The notes: generated by a model from the sequence alone, not told the origin. A DNA stretch of 64,000 bases from Serratia sp. PL17 (GCF_017832355.1 NZ_JAFIBY010000002.1:434001-498000); one strand, 5' to 3'; counted from the stretch's first letter, positions 31,538 through 40,556 are shown. A program made the numbers and translations.

Positions 31538-33232
31538 TTATTCTCCAATCATGTCGATATTAGCGGCACCCGGCGGCACCATCGGGAAGACCTTTTCATT
31601 GATATCGATCAGCGCGTGGATCAGACAAGGCCCTGGGCGCTGGATCGCTTCTGCGAGCGCTGCCTGTGGATCTTCCGCGGCGTTCAAATCGCAGGTGTCC
31701 AACCCGAAACCGGCAGCAATCTTGATAAAGTCGGTGCGCTTGGGGTAGGCGGCGGCAAAAATGCGCTGTTGATAGAACAGGGTTTGCTGTTGATGTACCA
31801 GCCCCAACGCCTGGTTGTTCATCAGGATAATTTTCACGTCCAGATTGTGTTCGACGGCAGTAGCCATTTCCTGAATGTTCATCATCAGGCTACCGTCACC
31901 GGAAAAGCACAGCACTTTACGCTGTGGTTCTGCCAACGCGGCGCCAATTGCGGCTGGTAGGCCAAAGCCCATGGTCCCGAGCCCACCAGAGGTCAGCCAC
32001 TGGCGCGGACGGCTCAGCGGATAGGCTTGTGCTACCCACATCTGATGCTGGCCCACGTCGGTGGTGATAATGGCGCTGTCATCTACACAGCGTGCGGCAG
32101 CGAGCACCAGCCCGTAATGGCTCAGCGGGTCTTCGGCGTTCGGCATACTGAACGGGAACTCGCGCTTCAGGCCGTTGACGGTGTCCAGCCATTCACTGCG
32201 TGGCTGTGCCTCAATCAGTGGTAACAGTTGCTGCAACACCTGACCAACGTCGGCATGAATGGCAATATTGGCCTGTTTCACCTTACCCAGTTCGGCACGG
32301 TCGATATCCACATGGATGATGCTGGCGTTCGGGCAAAACTGTTCGGTTTTGCCAATCGCCCGATCGTCAAAGCGGGCGCCCAGTACGATCAGCAGATCGG
32401 CTTCTTGCAGGATAAAGTTAGTGCTACGTGCCGCATGCATCCCCAGCATACCCAGCGACAGCGGATGCTGAACCGGCATGGCGCCGAGTGCCATCAGCGT
32501 CATGGTGGTGGGCAAGTTGGCGCGTTCGGCCAATTCAACCGCCTGTTGGTAGGCATTGGCGCAGATGATACCGCCACCCAGATACAGCACCGGGCGCTTG
32601 GCCTGGTTGATCATTGTCGCAGCCTGAGCCACCGCGGAGGCTTCAAAGGCGGGAGCCGCATCGGGAATGGCGATCGGGGGCAACTCATCCAAATCGATAA
32701 CCGCAGTTTGTACGTCTTTAGGCACGTCGATCCACACTGGACCTGGGCGACCGGACTCTGCGATACGGAATGCATCGCAGATCACTTGCGGCAATTCGCG
32801 GATATCGCGTACCAAATGGTTGTGCTTGGTGATAGGGATCGAGATGCCGTAGGTATCCACTTCCTGGAAAGCGTCGGTGCCGATCATCGAGGAAGGCACT
32901 TGGCCGGTGATACATACCAGCGGAATGGAATCGAGCTTGGCGTCGGCGATGGCGGTGACCAGGTTGGTTGCACCCGGTCCACTGGAGGCGATGCACACCG
33001 CCGCTTTGCCGTTAGCACGCGCCATGCCTTGAGCCATAAAGCCTGCCCCCTGTTCGTGGCGTGCCAGTACGTGGTGAATGCGAGTGCTTTGGCCCAGTGC
33101 ATCATACAGTGGCAGTGCTGCACCACCGGGAATGCCGGCGACGGTGGTAATACCCTGCCGTTCCAGCAGATGAACGATCAGCTGTGCGCCGGTGAAGCGG
33201 TTACCTTGATGTGGCGTGCCCGAAATTGCCAT
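31538..33232 (-). CDS. ilvB: acetolactate synthase I large (catalytic) subunit
   Basis: IlvB condenses two pyruvates to acetolactate, or pyruvate and 2-oxobutyrate to acetohydroxybutyrate, with ThDP and FAD in valine and isoleucine synthesis. I start at ATG 33232 (MAISGTPHQGNRFTGAQL), preceded by AGGATAGGA, giving 564 aa (E. coli 562). The catalytic glutamate lies in LARHEQGAG, and the ThDP motif is GDGSLMMNIQEMATA. It is preceded by the Val/Leu leader peptide ivbL and an attenuator. In E. coli ilvBN lies far from here; its position between yabI and thiQ is a rearrangement. Confidence 0.97.
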   Translation of the reverse strand: MAISGTPHQGNRFTGAQLIVHLLERQGITTVAGIPGGAALPLYDALGQSTRIHHVLARHEQGAGFMAQGMARANGKAAVCIASSGPGATNLVTAIADAKLDSIPLVCITGQVPSSMIGTDAFQEVDTYGISIPITKHNHLVRDIRELPQVICDAFRIAESGRPGPVWIDVPKDVQTAVIDLDELPPIAIPDAAPAFEASAVAQAATMINQAKRPVLYLGGGIICANAYQQAVELAERANLPTTMTLMALGAMPVQHPLSLGMLGMHAARSTNFILQEADLLIVLGARFDDRAIGKTEQFCPNASIIHVDIDRAELGKVKQANIAIHADVGQVLQQLLPLIEAQPRSEWLDTVNGLKREFPFSMPNAEDPLSHYGLVLAAARCVDDSAIITTDVGQHQMWVAQAYPLSRPRQWLTSGGLGTMGFGLPAAIGAALAEPQRKVLCFSGDGSLMMNIQEMATAVEHNLDVKIILMNNQALGLVHQQQTLFYQQRIFAAAYPKRTDFIKIAAGFGLDTCDLNAAEDPQAALAEAIQRPGPCLIHALIDINEKVFPMVPPGAANIDMIGE

Positions 33233-33285
33233 GTTCCTATCCTTTCTCAAGGCCGGTTCGCTTTTCTGGGCAGGGGGCTAAAACT

Positions 33286-33320
33286 AAAAACCCCGCCCGG
33301 TTTGCGCCGGCGGGGTTTGG
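33286..33320 (-). terminator. attenuator terminator of ilvBN
   Basis: On the minus strand AAACCCCGCC and GGCGGGGTTTTT pair around a loop of about 11 bases, followed by a T-rich end. It lies between ivbL and ilvB, the position of the E. coli ilvB attenuator. Confidence 0.85.
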
Positions 33321-33343
33321 GAATCGATGCGTTGATTCGGACC

Positions 33344-33442
33344 CTACGGCGCATTGCCGACGACCACCACCACACGCACGACGACCACCGCGGCTGGTAG
33401 CGCGGTAATTAGTAGGGTCGAAGTCAGCGAGGATGCGATCAC
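33344..33442 (-). CDS. ivbL: ilvBN operon leader peptide
   Basis: This small gene is read by eye on the minus strand. From GTG 33442 it encodes 32 aa, exactly the E. coli IvbL length, ending AAVVVVRVVVVVGNAP, which is identical to the E. coli C-terminus. AAGG stands six bases before the GTG. An ATG at 33457 would give 37 aa but has no ribosome-binding site. It holds nine consecutive-type Val codons interrupted by one Arg, plus four Leu codons. Stalling at Val or Leu codons would favour the antiterminator and allow ilvBN transcription. Confidence 0.9.
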   Translation of the reverse strand: MIASSLTSTLLITALPAAVVVVRVVVVVGNAP

Positions 33443-33479
33443 AGGGAACCTTATCATCAGTAAAAAAAGTCAGGTTTTT

Positions 33480-33508
33480 ATAAAACCACAGGCGCAAAAT
33501 TCGCACAA
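33480..33508 (-). promoter_or_regulatory. possible ilvB promoter
   Basis: On the minus strand TTGTGC (33508-33503) and TTTTAT (33485-33480) are 17 bp apart, each matching four of six consensus bases. The start would lie about 30 bases before ivbL, inside the 103-bp gap after thiQ. Confidence 0.4.
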
Positions 33509-33545
33509 CAGGTTTATTTTCACAGCATAAAAAACGCGCGTCAGA

Positions 33546-34250
33546 TCACGCTTTGTTCGCGATGCCGAGTACCTTGGCCTCTGGGGCGCTGCCGTCCAGT
33601 AGTGCCAGCGTCGGGCCGTCATAATAAATGCGGCCGTCGACCACGAGTAAGGTGCGCGGCGCGATCCGCGCGGCATCATCCAGATTGTGGGAAACCATCA
33701 GCAATGTCAGGGAGCGCTGGTCGCAAACCTCCTGCAGTAGCTGCAACATTTCATTGCGCAGTGCGGGATCGAGCGCTGAGAAAGGCTCGTCGAGCAACAG
33801 GATAGGCTGTTGACGGATCAGGCAGCGGGCCAAGGCTGCACGCTGGCGCTGGCCACCGGATAGCTGTGACGGCAGGCGCGTCAAATGTTCTTCCAATCCC
33901 ACTTGTCGCGCGATGTGTGCCAACTGTTGCTTCTGTTCTTCCTTCAGCCGCAATCCGGGATCCAGACCTAATCCGATGTTCTGTGCCACCGTCAAATGGG
34001 CGAACAGGTTATTTTCCTGAAACAGCATAGAGACGGGGCGTTTAGCCGGTGGCGTAGTGGTGTGGTCGCTGCCATTGAGCCGCAGCTTGCCGCTGGTGGC
34101 AGACAGGAACCCGGCGATCAGGCTAAGAAGCGTGCTTTTTCCTGCCCCGCTGGGGCCAAGCACCGCGACACGTTCGCCCGGCTCAATGCGCAGATCAAAG
34201 CGCATGGGCAGGTGTTCATATAGGTAGGTCAGTTTTTCAAGATCTATCAT
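33546..34250 (-). CDS. thiQ: thiamine/TPP ABC transporter ATP-binding protein
   Basis: ThiQ powers import of thiamine, thiamine monophosphate and TPP by the ThiBPQ system. The 234-aa protein (E. coli 232) has Walker [12 protein letters not shown] (about 34-44), the Q-loop LFQENNL, the ABC signature [14 protein letters not shown] and Walker [13 protein letters not shown]. It overlaps thiP by 14 bp. The operon is governed by a TPP riboswitch upstream of thiB. Confidence 0.96.
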   Translation of the reverse strand: MIDLEKLTYLYEHLPMRFDLRIEPGERVAVLGPSGAGKSTLLSLIAGFLSATSGKLRLNGSDHTTTPPAKRPVSMLFQENNLFAHLTVAQNIGLGLDPGLRLKEEQKQQLAHIARQVGLEEHLTRLPSQLSGGQRQRAALARCLIRQQPILLLDEPFSALDPALRNEMLQLLQEVCDQRSLTLLMVSHNLDDAARIAPRTLLVVDGRIYYDGPTLALLDGSAPEAKVLGIANKA

Positions 34251-35844
34251 GGCGGCCTGGTAAACGTTCGATCAAGGTAAACAGTAGGAAGCACAACAGT
34301 AGCAGCAACAGTGCGGTGACCGCGCCGTCATTACTGCGATAGGCGCCAATCTGTTGATACAGGTAAAAAGGTAGCGTACGGAAGTGCTCGTTGCCGAACA
34401 GGGCCACCACGCCAAAATCCCCGAGTGACAATACGCAGGCGAAGGCTAACGCCTGTGCCAGTGGGCTGCGTAATGCTTTGAGTTCGATCCAGCGTAGCCG
34501 TTGCCAACCGTGGATATCCAGTGACAAACACAGCGGGTTGTAACGTTCAGCGAGGTCGCGCATGGGGTTTTCCAGCACTTTCAACGCATAAGGCACTGCC
34601 ATCAACGCATTGGTGAGGATAACCAGCGCATAGGGCGATTGCGGTAGCCCCAGGGTATCGCTTAACAACAAGAAGAAGCCGGTAGCCAGCACGATACCCG
34701 GCATTGCCAGGATCACCATGCCGCTCAGTTCCAACGTATGGCCAAAGCGTAATCGCTGTTGCAGCTTTAATTCACGGCTACTCCACAACAGCATCATCGT
34801 CAGCATGACACAGAGTGCGCCTGCACCGAGCGCGATGCGTAGCGAGGTGAACAACGCCTGCCAGAGCACCTGTTGTTGTAGAACGCTGACCAGTGTTTGA
34901 TTGGCCCCGTCGGCAATGACGGCCAGCAGCGGGGGTAACAGCAACAGCAGCGCGGCGGTAATCAGCAGAACATCACTGGTGCGGCGCCACAGGCTATCTT
35001 CCGGATTGCGCCAACGGTGGGCATGGGTGCTGCCAACGGGCAGCGCCTGACTCAAACGCTGACTGAGCACCACCAGGCCCAGACAGCATGCCAGTTGGAT
35101 AAGAGCCAGCAGTGCTGCACGGCTGAGATCGTAGTCATAACTGAGTGCCTGATAGATAGCCAGTTCGATGGTGGTGGCTTGCGGCCCGCCTCCCAGTGAT
35201 AGCACGGTGGCGAAGCTGGCGAAGCACAACATAAAGATCAGCGCACCGCTCGGCAGAATTTGACGACGCAGCGCTGGCCACTCGACAAAGCGGAATTGCT
35301 GCCAACCGCTCATGCCAAGCTGGGCCGCCAGTTGGCGTTGCTCGACCGGAATGTTTTCCAGTGCCTGTAACAGTAGCCGGGTCGCTAAAGGCAGGTTGAA
35401 GAACATGTGGGCTAACAGGATGCCCTGCAGGCCGTAAGGGGAGAAACTGTAGTCAATGCCGAGCCAGCCGCATAGCGCGGCCAACCAGCCTTGTCGGCCA
35501 TACACACTGAGCAAGCCGAATACGGCTACCAGTACGGGCAGCACCAGCGTCATGGCACACAACCGCAGCAGCAGTTGACGACCAGGAAAACGGCGGCGGT
35601 ATAGCGCACGTGCCAATAGGATTGCGGGCAGCACCGAAATCAGTGCAGACAGCAACGCCTGCCAGAAGGTGAAACGGACCACATGCCACAGGTAGCTGTC
35701 TTGCCACAGGCCGCGCCAGTCGCTTTCCGGCGCGTGTCGCCACAGAGAACCCATCGCCAATACGGCGATGGTCAGGATCAGACCTGCGGCCAGTAGCCCC
35801 GGCCATAGCCAATGCGGGATCAGTGGCTGACGGCGGTTTGCCAT
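34237..35844 (-). CDS. thiP: thiamine/TPP ABC transporter permease
   Basis: A 535-aa inner-membrane permease (E. coli 536) with about 12 helices in two homologous halves, each with a binding-protein-dependent EAA-type loop: one around [27 protein letters not shown], the other around [17 protein letters not shown]. This fused arrangement is typical of ThiP. It overlaps thiB by 25 bp and thiQ by 14 bp, indicating coupled translation. Confidence 0.96.
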   Translation of the reverse strand: MANRRQPLIPHWLWPGLLAAGLILTIAVLAMGSLWRHAPESDWRGLWQDSYLWHVVRFTFWQALLSALISVLPAILLARALYRRRFPGRQLLLRLCAMTLVLPVLVAVFGLLSVYGRQGWLAALCGWLGIDYSFSPYGLQGILLAHMFFNLPLATRLLLQALENIPVEQRQLAAQLGMSGWQQFRFVEWPALRRQILPSGALIFMLCFASFATVLSLGGGPQATTIELAIYQALSYDYDLSRAALLALIQLACCLGLVVLSQRLSQALPVGSTHAHRWRNPEDSLWRRTSDVLLITAALLLLLPPLLAVIADGANQTLVSVLQQQVLWQALFTSLRIALGAGALCVMLTMMLLWSSRELKLQQRLRFGHTLELSGMVILAMPGIVLATGFFLLLSDTLGLPQSPYALVILTNALMAVPYALKVLENPMRDLAERYNPLCLSLDIHGWQRLRWIELKALRSPLAQALAFACVLSLGDFGVVALFGNEHFRTLPFYLYQQIGAYRSNDGAVTALLLLLLCFLLFTLIERLPGRHDRS

Positions 35845-36806
35845 GCTCGGATCCAGTTGCCGCGTTGTTTAGCCACGTCTTCTGCACTGTATTGCAGCGC
35901 TGTCTGCGGTACGGTCATTTGCTCAAAACCTGCGGGTAATTGGGTTTTTATCACCGGGTACATCCAGTTGCCTGTTGGAATGGTATTCTGGAACGCCGGA
36001 GTGACCATAAATTGCATAAAGCGCTCGGCCAGCGCCGGTTGTTTGCTGGCTTTGAGTTTGCCCGCCACTTCGACTTGCAGATAGTGGCCTTCGCTAAAAT
36101 TGGCCGCGGCGTAGCTGTCTTTCTTCTCTTCAATAAGATGATAGGCAGGGGAGGTGGTGTAGCTGAGCACCAGATCGCCTTCACCTTTCAGGAACAAACC
36201 GTAGGCTTCACTCCAGCCCTTTGTCACGGTGACGGTTTTTTTCGCCAGTTTCTGCCAAGCTTCGGGGGCTTTGTCACCATAGATTTTCTGCATCCACAGC
36301 AGCAGGCCCAGGCCCGGAGTACTGGTGCGCGGATCTTCGTAAATCACTTTCCATTTTTGATCGCTGTCGACCAGTTCTCGCAGGCTTGTGGGTGGGTTCT
36401 TCAGTTTTTCTTTATTGTAAACAAAGGCAAAGTAACCGTAGTCGTAAGGCACGAAGGTTTTATCCTGCCAGCCGCCAGGCACACTCAAGGTTGCGCTGTT
36501 AACGCCGCTTGGCGCGAATAAACCGGTTTGTTGCGCGGCCTGCAGCAGGTTGTTGTCCAATCCCAGAACCACGTCGGCGGCACTGTTTTTGCCTTCCATG
36601 CGTAAACGGTTAAGCAGTGAGACACCGTCTTCCAGGGCAACGAATTTCAGATCACAGTCGCACTGGGCCTCAAAGGCCTTTTTGACTGCCGGGCCAGGGC
36701 CCCAGTCGGCAGCGAAAGAATCATAGGTATAGACCGTCAGCGTGGGTTTGGCGAACACCGGTGCGGCGCTCAACAACAGTAATAAGGGCAGGCTTTTTTT
36801 GACCAC
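35820..36806 (-). CDS. thiB: periplasmic thiamine/TPP-binding protein
   Basis: ThiB captures thiamine and its phosphates in the periplasm. The start is a GTG at 36806 (MVKKSLPLLLLLSAAPVFA), with AGGAG six to seven bases upstream. A signal peptide ends near residue 19. The mature protein opens KPTLTVYTYDSFAADWGPGPAVKKAFE as in E. coli TbpA, and total length is 328 aa (327 in E. coli). Tyr/Trp-rich segments such as DYGYFAFVYNKEKL line the ligand site in the family. The TPP riboswitch leader lies 68 bp upstream. Confidence 0.97.
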   Translation of the reverse strand: MVKKSLPLLLLLSAAPVFAKPTLTVYTYDSFAADWGPGPAVKKAFEAQCDCDLKFVALEDGVSLLNRLRMEGKNSAADVVLGLDNNLLQAAQQTGLFAPSGVNSATLSVPGGWQDKTFVPYDYGYFAFVYNKEKLKNPPTSLRELVDSDQKWKVIYEDPRTSTPGLGLLLWMQKIYGDKAPEAWQKLAKKTVTVTKGWSEAYGLFLKGEGDLVLSYTTSPAYHLIEEKKDSYAAANFSEGHYLQVEVAGKLKASKQPALAERFMQFMVTPAFQNTIPTGNWMYPVIKTQLPAGFEQMTVPQTALQYSAEDVAKQRGNWIRAWQTAVSH

Positions 36807-36874
36807 TTTGCACTCCTGAACATTTAGGGGGCAAAGGTATCTGAGGGGCGAATGGCGGCTGCCGGTTCGCTAGG

Positions 36875-37081
36875 CTCAAATCCCTCCGCCGGTATTGACC
36901 GGATCAGGTTCGACGGGTTTATACCCTTCATACTTGACGTTGCAGCGGTGTTGGCTTCTCTCTCTCACCCCAGTCACATAGGAATTCTATGTTTTGGGGA
37001 TTCGCTCGTTTGCCGCCTACCTGCAACTCAAATTATTTTGGGTATATCTCAGCAATAATTCGTTTTTTGCACCCCGTTGAG
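36875..37081 (-). promoter_or_regulatory. TPP riboswitch (THI element) with an ERIC element at the P3a position
   Basis: Read on the minus strand, the 5' half CTCAACGGGGTGC...GCTGAGA (37081-37047) and the 3' half AACCCGTCGAACCTGATCC...GGTCAATACCGGCGGAGGGA plus TTTGAG (36919-36875) carry all THI-box landmarks: GGGGTGC, CTGAGA, ACCTGATC, AATACC and GGAGGGA. CTCAA and TTGAG form P1, and GGGGT with ACCC forms P2. Between TGAGA and AACCC sits a complete 127-nt ERIC whose ends TATACCC and GGGTATA can pair as the base of a long P3a stem. The aptamer is thus 207 nt instead of about 100. No T-run follows before thiB, so control is probably at translation initiation. Confidence 0.88.
36920..37046. repeat. 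complete ERIC element inside the TPP riboswitch
   Basis: Exactly 127 bp from TATACCCTTCATACTTGACG to CAAATTATTTTGGGTATA, with the central CACCCCAGTCACATAGGAATTCTATG...GGGGATTCGC inverted repeat. The outer seven bases are perfect inverted repeats beginning with TA. Confidence 0.93.
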
Positions 37082-37123
37082 ACGGCGCCATTGTAAAGAC
37101 TAACGCGCGCTGGTGAAAGATGC

Positions 37124-38785
37124 TTATGCTTCCGGTGGCGCAAACCACGCGGATTTAAAATCAAACCAGCCGAGGGTGTTCATCCGCACGCCGCGCATAC
37201 TCCGTTGACCGTGTAGCTGTAGCCAGTGGTGGAACAGCGGATGCAACTGATGACTGCTGACCAGGCGTTGACCAAAATCGGCCAGCGGTAAGGCATTGGC
37301 GCGCCATAACATCGCATCCTCTGCGAGATCTTCATTCATGCAGTGCTGCATTAGCGGCAACTCATACAGCGTGGCGAACAGTGAGAATTCCAGCGGCAGA
37401 TAGAAGTTGGCGCTGCCTAGCCACACATCGCTGATCGCATCGCCTTTGTGCCAGGTGTCGTAATCGACGCTCTGAATCTTCAGCTTGATACCCTGCTGCG
37501 CCAGCAAAGGTTCGATCGCCTGTTGAATGGCATGGAATTCCGAGTGTTCGCTGTAGAAGGTCAGCGTCAGTTCGGTTAATCCAGGTGGTTTGGGTTGCAG
37601 GGCCAGCGCACGGTTATGATGCCAGCGCGGCAGAATGCCATAGGCGGGAGACCAATAGCGTTGGTAGATAGGCCCGGCGTTGCTCAGCAGTGAAATGGGG
37701 TTAATCAACTCACACAGCCAACTGCGAATGGCCGGATCTGCCGCCAATGGGGAACGTTGATCGAACAACAGGAAATAGCAGCCTTCTTCCAATCGGCTTT
37801 CCAGCTCATTTTTGCCGGTATCGTCAGCTTGCAGTTGTACGCCTGAATGTACCAGTTCTTCTGTCACTTCCGGCAATACCCAGATATTTACCTCATCGAT
37901 CAGTGCCCGGTAACCAAAGTAATCGTCGAAGGCGTGAATTTTCATCTGACTGCGGTGGTTCCTTTCCACACTGTACGGCCCAGTGCCGATTGGATGGCGT
38001 GAGAACTCTGGCAGACTCTGCCACTCACGCGGGAGGATCATGGCGTGCACAGAGCCCAGCAACCAGGGGAGCCAGTAGTCGGGGCTGAGCAGGTGCACGT
38101 CAATCACGTATGGCGTCGGTGACGTCACTCGCTCGATATGGGAAAACAGGGGCTGCGGCGTCAACCGACTGAGCGTGCTGATGACATCCTCCATTTCCAG
38201 TTCACGGCCATGGTGAAAATGGATCGCCGGACGTAGATAAAAACGCCAGTGCAGCGGTGTTAACGCTTGCCAATGATGCGCGAGATCTGATTCTAGTTCC
38301 CCGTTTTCCTCATTTATACGCGTCAGTCCGCTGAAAATCTGCCGTGCCAAATGGGTTTCCGAACGTCGTAACGCCGAACCGGGCAACAGGTTGTACAACT
38401 GGCGATAGTAGAGCACACGCAGAATGTGTTTACCCTGACGAAAGCTGCGCCCCAGTTGCGAGAGGAGCATCTGTCGCACCACATTTTTATCGCCGACCAA
38501 TTGCACCAGTTGATCGATGCGATCTTGTTCCAACAGGTCTTCCGCCCGCTGCTGCTGCAATGCCAGGCCAGTATAGTGGAAGGTGAGCCGCGAACGTTTG
38601 CCGCGCCCCGATTCCGCTTGCCAGGTCAGCCAGCCTTGCTGCTGCATGGCCCCAAGTAGCGAACGCACGTGACGACGTGAGCAGGTGAGCGCGTCGGCCA
38701 GTTCTTGCAGCGTGGTCTCTGTCGGCTCGCCATGGCAGCGTTGCCACAGGCGAATGAACTGCTGTTGCAATCTGGAGGTGGACAT
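37124..38785 (-). CDS. sgrR: transcriptional activator of SgrS (glucose-phosphate stress)
   Basis: SgrR senses sugar-phosphate stress and activates the divergently transcribed small RNA sgrS. The protein has an N-terminal winged-helix domain ([25 protein letters not shown], about 24-48) and a C-terminal solute-binding-protein-like domain (SBP_bac_5; [26 protein letters not shown]). I start at ATG 38785 ([14 protein letters not shown]) by alignment with E. coli (553 vs 551 aa). It has no clear ribosome-binding site, so the ATG at 38806 remains possible. It ends with [22 protein letters not shown], conserved in SgrR. It lies upstream of thiBPQ, as in E. coli. Confidence 0.96.
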   Translation of the reverse strand: MSTSRLQQQFIRLWQRCHGEPTETTLQELADALTCSRRHVRSLLGAMQQQGWLTWQAESGRGKRSRLTFHYTGLALQQQRAEDLLEQDRIDQLVQLVGDKNVVRQMLLSQLGRSFRQGKHILRVLYYRQLYNLLPGSALRRSETHLARQIFSGLTRINEENGELESDLAHHWQALTPLHWRFYLRPAIHFHHGRELEMEDVISTLSRLTPQPLFSHIERVTSPTPYVIDVHLLSPDYWLPWLLGSVHAMILPREWQSLPEFSRHPIGTGPYSVERNHRSQMKIHAFDDYFGYRALIDEVNIWVLPEVTEELVHSGVQLQADDTGKNELESRLEEGCYFLLFDQRSPLAADPAIRSWLCELINPISLLSNAGPIYQRYWSPAYGILPRWHHNRALALQPKPPGLTELTLTFYSEHSEFHAIQQAIEPLLAQQGIKLKIQSVDYDTWHKGDAISDVWLGSANFYLPLEFSLFATLYELPLMQHCMNEDLAEDAMLWRANALPLADFGQRLVSSHQLHPLFHHWLQLHGQRSMRGVRMNTLGWFDFKSAWFAPPEA

Positions 38786-38840
38786 AAAAGAGGAACGCTC
38801 CGGCATCAACTCATCAATTTATCTTTCCCTATATTACGCC

Positions 38841-38846
38841 GATAAT
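38841..38846 (+). promoter_or_regulatory. probable -10 element of sgrS
   Basis: GATAAT lies 7-9 bases before the expected sgrS start near 38853. The -35 at 17 bp (TTTATC) is poor, which fits a promoter that needs the activator SgrR. Confidence 0.5.
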
Positions 38847-38875
38847 TTTCCTCAATGAAAGGGGGAGGGCGACGG

Positions 38876-39049
38876 ATGAAAGTTTTCTTGTCAAAACAGT
38901 TCTATCAGCGCTACTTCAGTGCGGTACGCCGGCAGCACGCCGACTGGCTGGGCCTGGTGCCTGAACAGGCACGATTGGACATGTTGGCCCACCTGACCCA
39001 GTGGGACATTAAGAGCATGACGGACAAGCAATACCGCGAGCACCTCTGA
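38876..39049 (+). CDS. sgrT: SgrT, glucose-transport inhibitor peptide encoded within SgrS (extended)
   Basis: SgrT inhibits the glucose PTS transporter PtsG directly. The start at ATG 38876 follows GGGGGAGGG. The 57-aa product shares the core QFYQRYF (E. coli RQFYQHYF), a WL..VP block, LDMLAHLTQWD (E. coli LTMLEGLMQWD) and is longer than E. coli SgrT (43 aa) at both ends: five residues at the N-terminus and a tail KSMTDKQYREHL. A longer form from ATG 38855 is unlikely because that ATG is at the RNA 5' end. Confidence 0.85.
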   Translation: MKVFLSKQFYQRYFSAVRRQHADWLGLVPEQARLDMLAHLTQWDIKSMTDKQYREHL

Positions 39050-39095
39050 GGCTCCGGTAATGAAAGTGTTTCTGAGTAATGGTGTTGTTCACCAG

Positions 39096-39124
39096 CCAGT
39101 GGGGTCATACCCACTGGTTTTTTT
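39096..39124 (+). terminator. rho-independent terminator of sgrS
   Basis: CCAGTGGG (39096-39103) / CCCACTGG (39110-39117) with a six-base loop, followed by seven T. The 3' poly-U tail is also the usual Hfq-binding part of such small RNAs. Confidence 0.92.
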
Positions 39125-39208
39125 ATTGTGGGCCATGGGGATGCTCTTGCAATTTTTCTCCCGTAGCCTAAGGTTCTGTCTTCCGCTTTAGGGCCAGGGA
39201 ACGATGAT

Positions 39209-40414
39209 ATGAAACGCCAGCGCTGGCTGCCACGCCGCTTTAATCCTGTCTTTGCCGCTTTCCTGCTGATCGCGTTTCTTTCCGGCATTGCCGGGGCACT
39301 CTTGGCGCCGACGCTGAGCCTGTTCCTGACCACTGAAGTTAAGGTGCGACCGTTATGGGTTGGCCTGTTCTACACCGTTAATGCCATTGTCGGTATTGCC
39401 GTCAGTTTTCTGTTGGCCAAGCGTTCGGATACGCAGGGTGACCGGCGTAAGTTGATTCTGATGTGCTGTGTTATGGCGATCGGCAACTGTCTGCTGTTTG
39501 CCTTCAATCGTGACTATTTGACGCTGATTACCGCCGGTGTGCTGTTGTCGGCTATTGCCAATACGGCGATGCCGCAAATTTTCGCGCTGGCGCGAGAATA
39601 TGCTGACAGCTCGGCGCGTGAAGTCGTGATGTTCAGCTCGGTGATGCGTGCGCAATTGTCGCTGGCATGGGTGATTGGTCCGCCGCTGTCGTTTACGCTG
39701 GCGCTGACTTATGGATTTACCGTGATGTTCGTGATTGCGGCGACAACCTTTGCTGTCTGTGCACTATTGGTGTGGTTTACCTTGCCATCAGTGCCGCGTG
39801 CTGGGCAGCAAGCACAGGACGATGCGCTTGCCAATACGGCCTCTGCCCCTATTGCCCCCGTGAGTGCCTGGCGTAACCCTGATGTGCGGCGCTTGTTTAT
39901 CGCCTCGATGCTGATGTGGACGTGCAATACGATGTATATCATCGATATGCCGCTCTACATTACCGCGGATTTGGGGCTACCGGAGAATCTGGCGGGTCTG
40001 CTGATGGGGACAGCGGCGGGGTTGGAGATCCCGGCAATGCTGCTGGCTGGCTATTACGTCAAACGCTTCGGCAAGCGCAACATGATGCTGTTTGCTGTGG
40101 CAGCGGGTATTTTGTTTTATGCCGGGTTGGTGATGTTTAAATTCAAGCTGGCACTGATGGTGCTACAGCTATTCAACGCCATATTTATTGGCATTATCGC
40201 TGGCATCGGCATGCTGTACTTCCAGGACCTGATGCCGGGACGGCCGGGAGCAGCGACGACGTTGTTTACCAACAGCATCTCTACCGGTGTGATTTTGGCG
40301 GGTGTACTGCAGGGGGCATTGGTGGAAAATCTGGGCCATTATGCGGTGTATTGGTTCGCGACCGTCCTGGCTGTGGTGGCGTTATGGGTGAGCGCTCGCG
40401 TGCGGGAAGTGTGA
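39209..40414 (+). CDS. setA: sugar efflux transporter SetA
   Basis: SetA is an MFS sugar exporter that helps cells recover from sugar-phosphate stress; in E. coli it is cotranscribed with sgrS. The 401-aa protein has 12 predicted helices and family blocks GLFYTVNAIVGIAVSFLLAKRSD, ALAREYADSSAREVVMFSSVMRAQLSLAWVIGPP, WTCNTMYIIDMPLYIT and QDLMPGRPGAATTLFTNSIS. AGGGA precedes the ATG. It lies 84 bp after the SgrS terminator, so read-through would be needed for cotranscription. Confidence 0.95.
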   Translation: MKRQRWLPRRFNPVFAAFLLIAFLSGIAGALLAPTLSLFLTTEVKVRPLWVGLFYTVNAIVGIAVSFLLAKRSDTQGDRRKLILMCCVMAIGNCLLFAFNRDYLTLITAGVLLSAIANTAMPQIFALAREYADSSAREVVMFSSVMRAQLSLAWVIGPPLSFTLALTYGFTVMFVIAATTFAVCALLVWFTLPSVPRAGQQAQDDALANTASAPIAPVSAWRNPDVRRLFIASMLMWTCNTMYIIDMPLYITADLGLPENLAGLLMGTAAGLEIPAMLLAGYYVKRFGKRNMMLFAVAAGILFYAGLVMFKFKLALMVLQLFNAIFIGIIAGIGMLYFQDLMPGRPGAATTLFTNSISTGVILAGVLQGALVENLGHYAVYWFATVLAVVALWVSARVREV

Positions 40415-40556
40415 GTTTTAACGTCAGCAACATTGACGCATGTCATTGAGAACATGACGCCAACCCCCCAAGCTAAATGGAACACGGAGCGTGACTGCTG
40501 CGCTCCCGCCCATCTTGTTGCTGAGATGCCGATCCGTTTAGAAAAGTGGGTATGTT

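Larger units (their letters stand above)
38853..39124 (+). ncRNA. sgrS: SgrS small RNA (glucose-phosphate stress)
   Basis: SgrS base-pairs with ptsG and other sugar-transporter mRNAs with Hfq and blocks their translation. It is recognised by position (between sgrR and setA) and by its conserved 3' part GTGTTTCTGAGTAATGGTGT (39066-39085), very close to the E. coli ptsG-pairing region GTGTGACTGAGTATTGGTGT. It ends in the terminator CCAGTGGG / CCCACTGG plus seven T (39096-39124). The 5' end is inferred from TCAATGAAAGGGGG, similar to the E. coli start. Length is about 272 nt against 227 in E. coli, the extra part being the longer sgrT. Confidence 0.9.

Noticed and set aside
32228-33400. 390-aa plus-strand frame opposite ilvB
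   Set aside because: It is fully antisense to ilvB and ivbL, has no family features or ribosome-binding site, and is a by-product of GC-biased codon use in ilvB.
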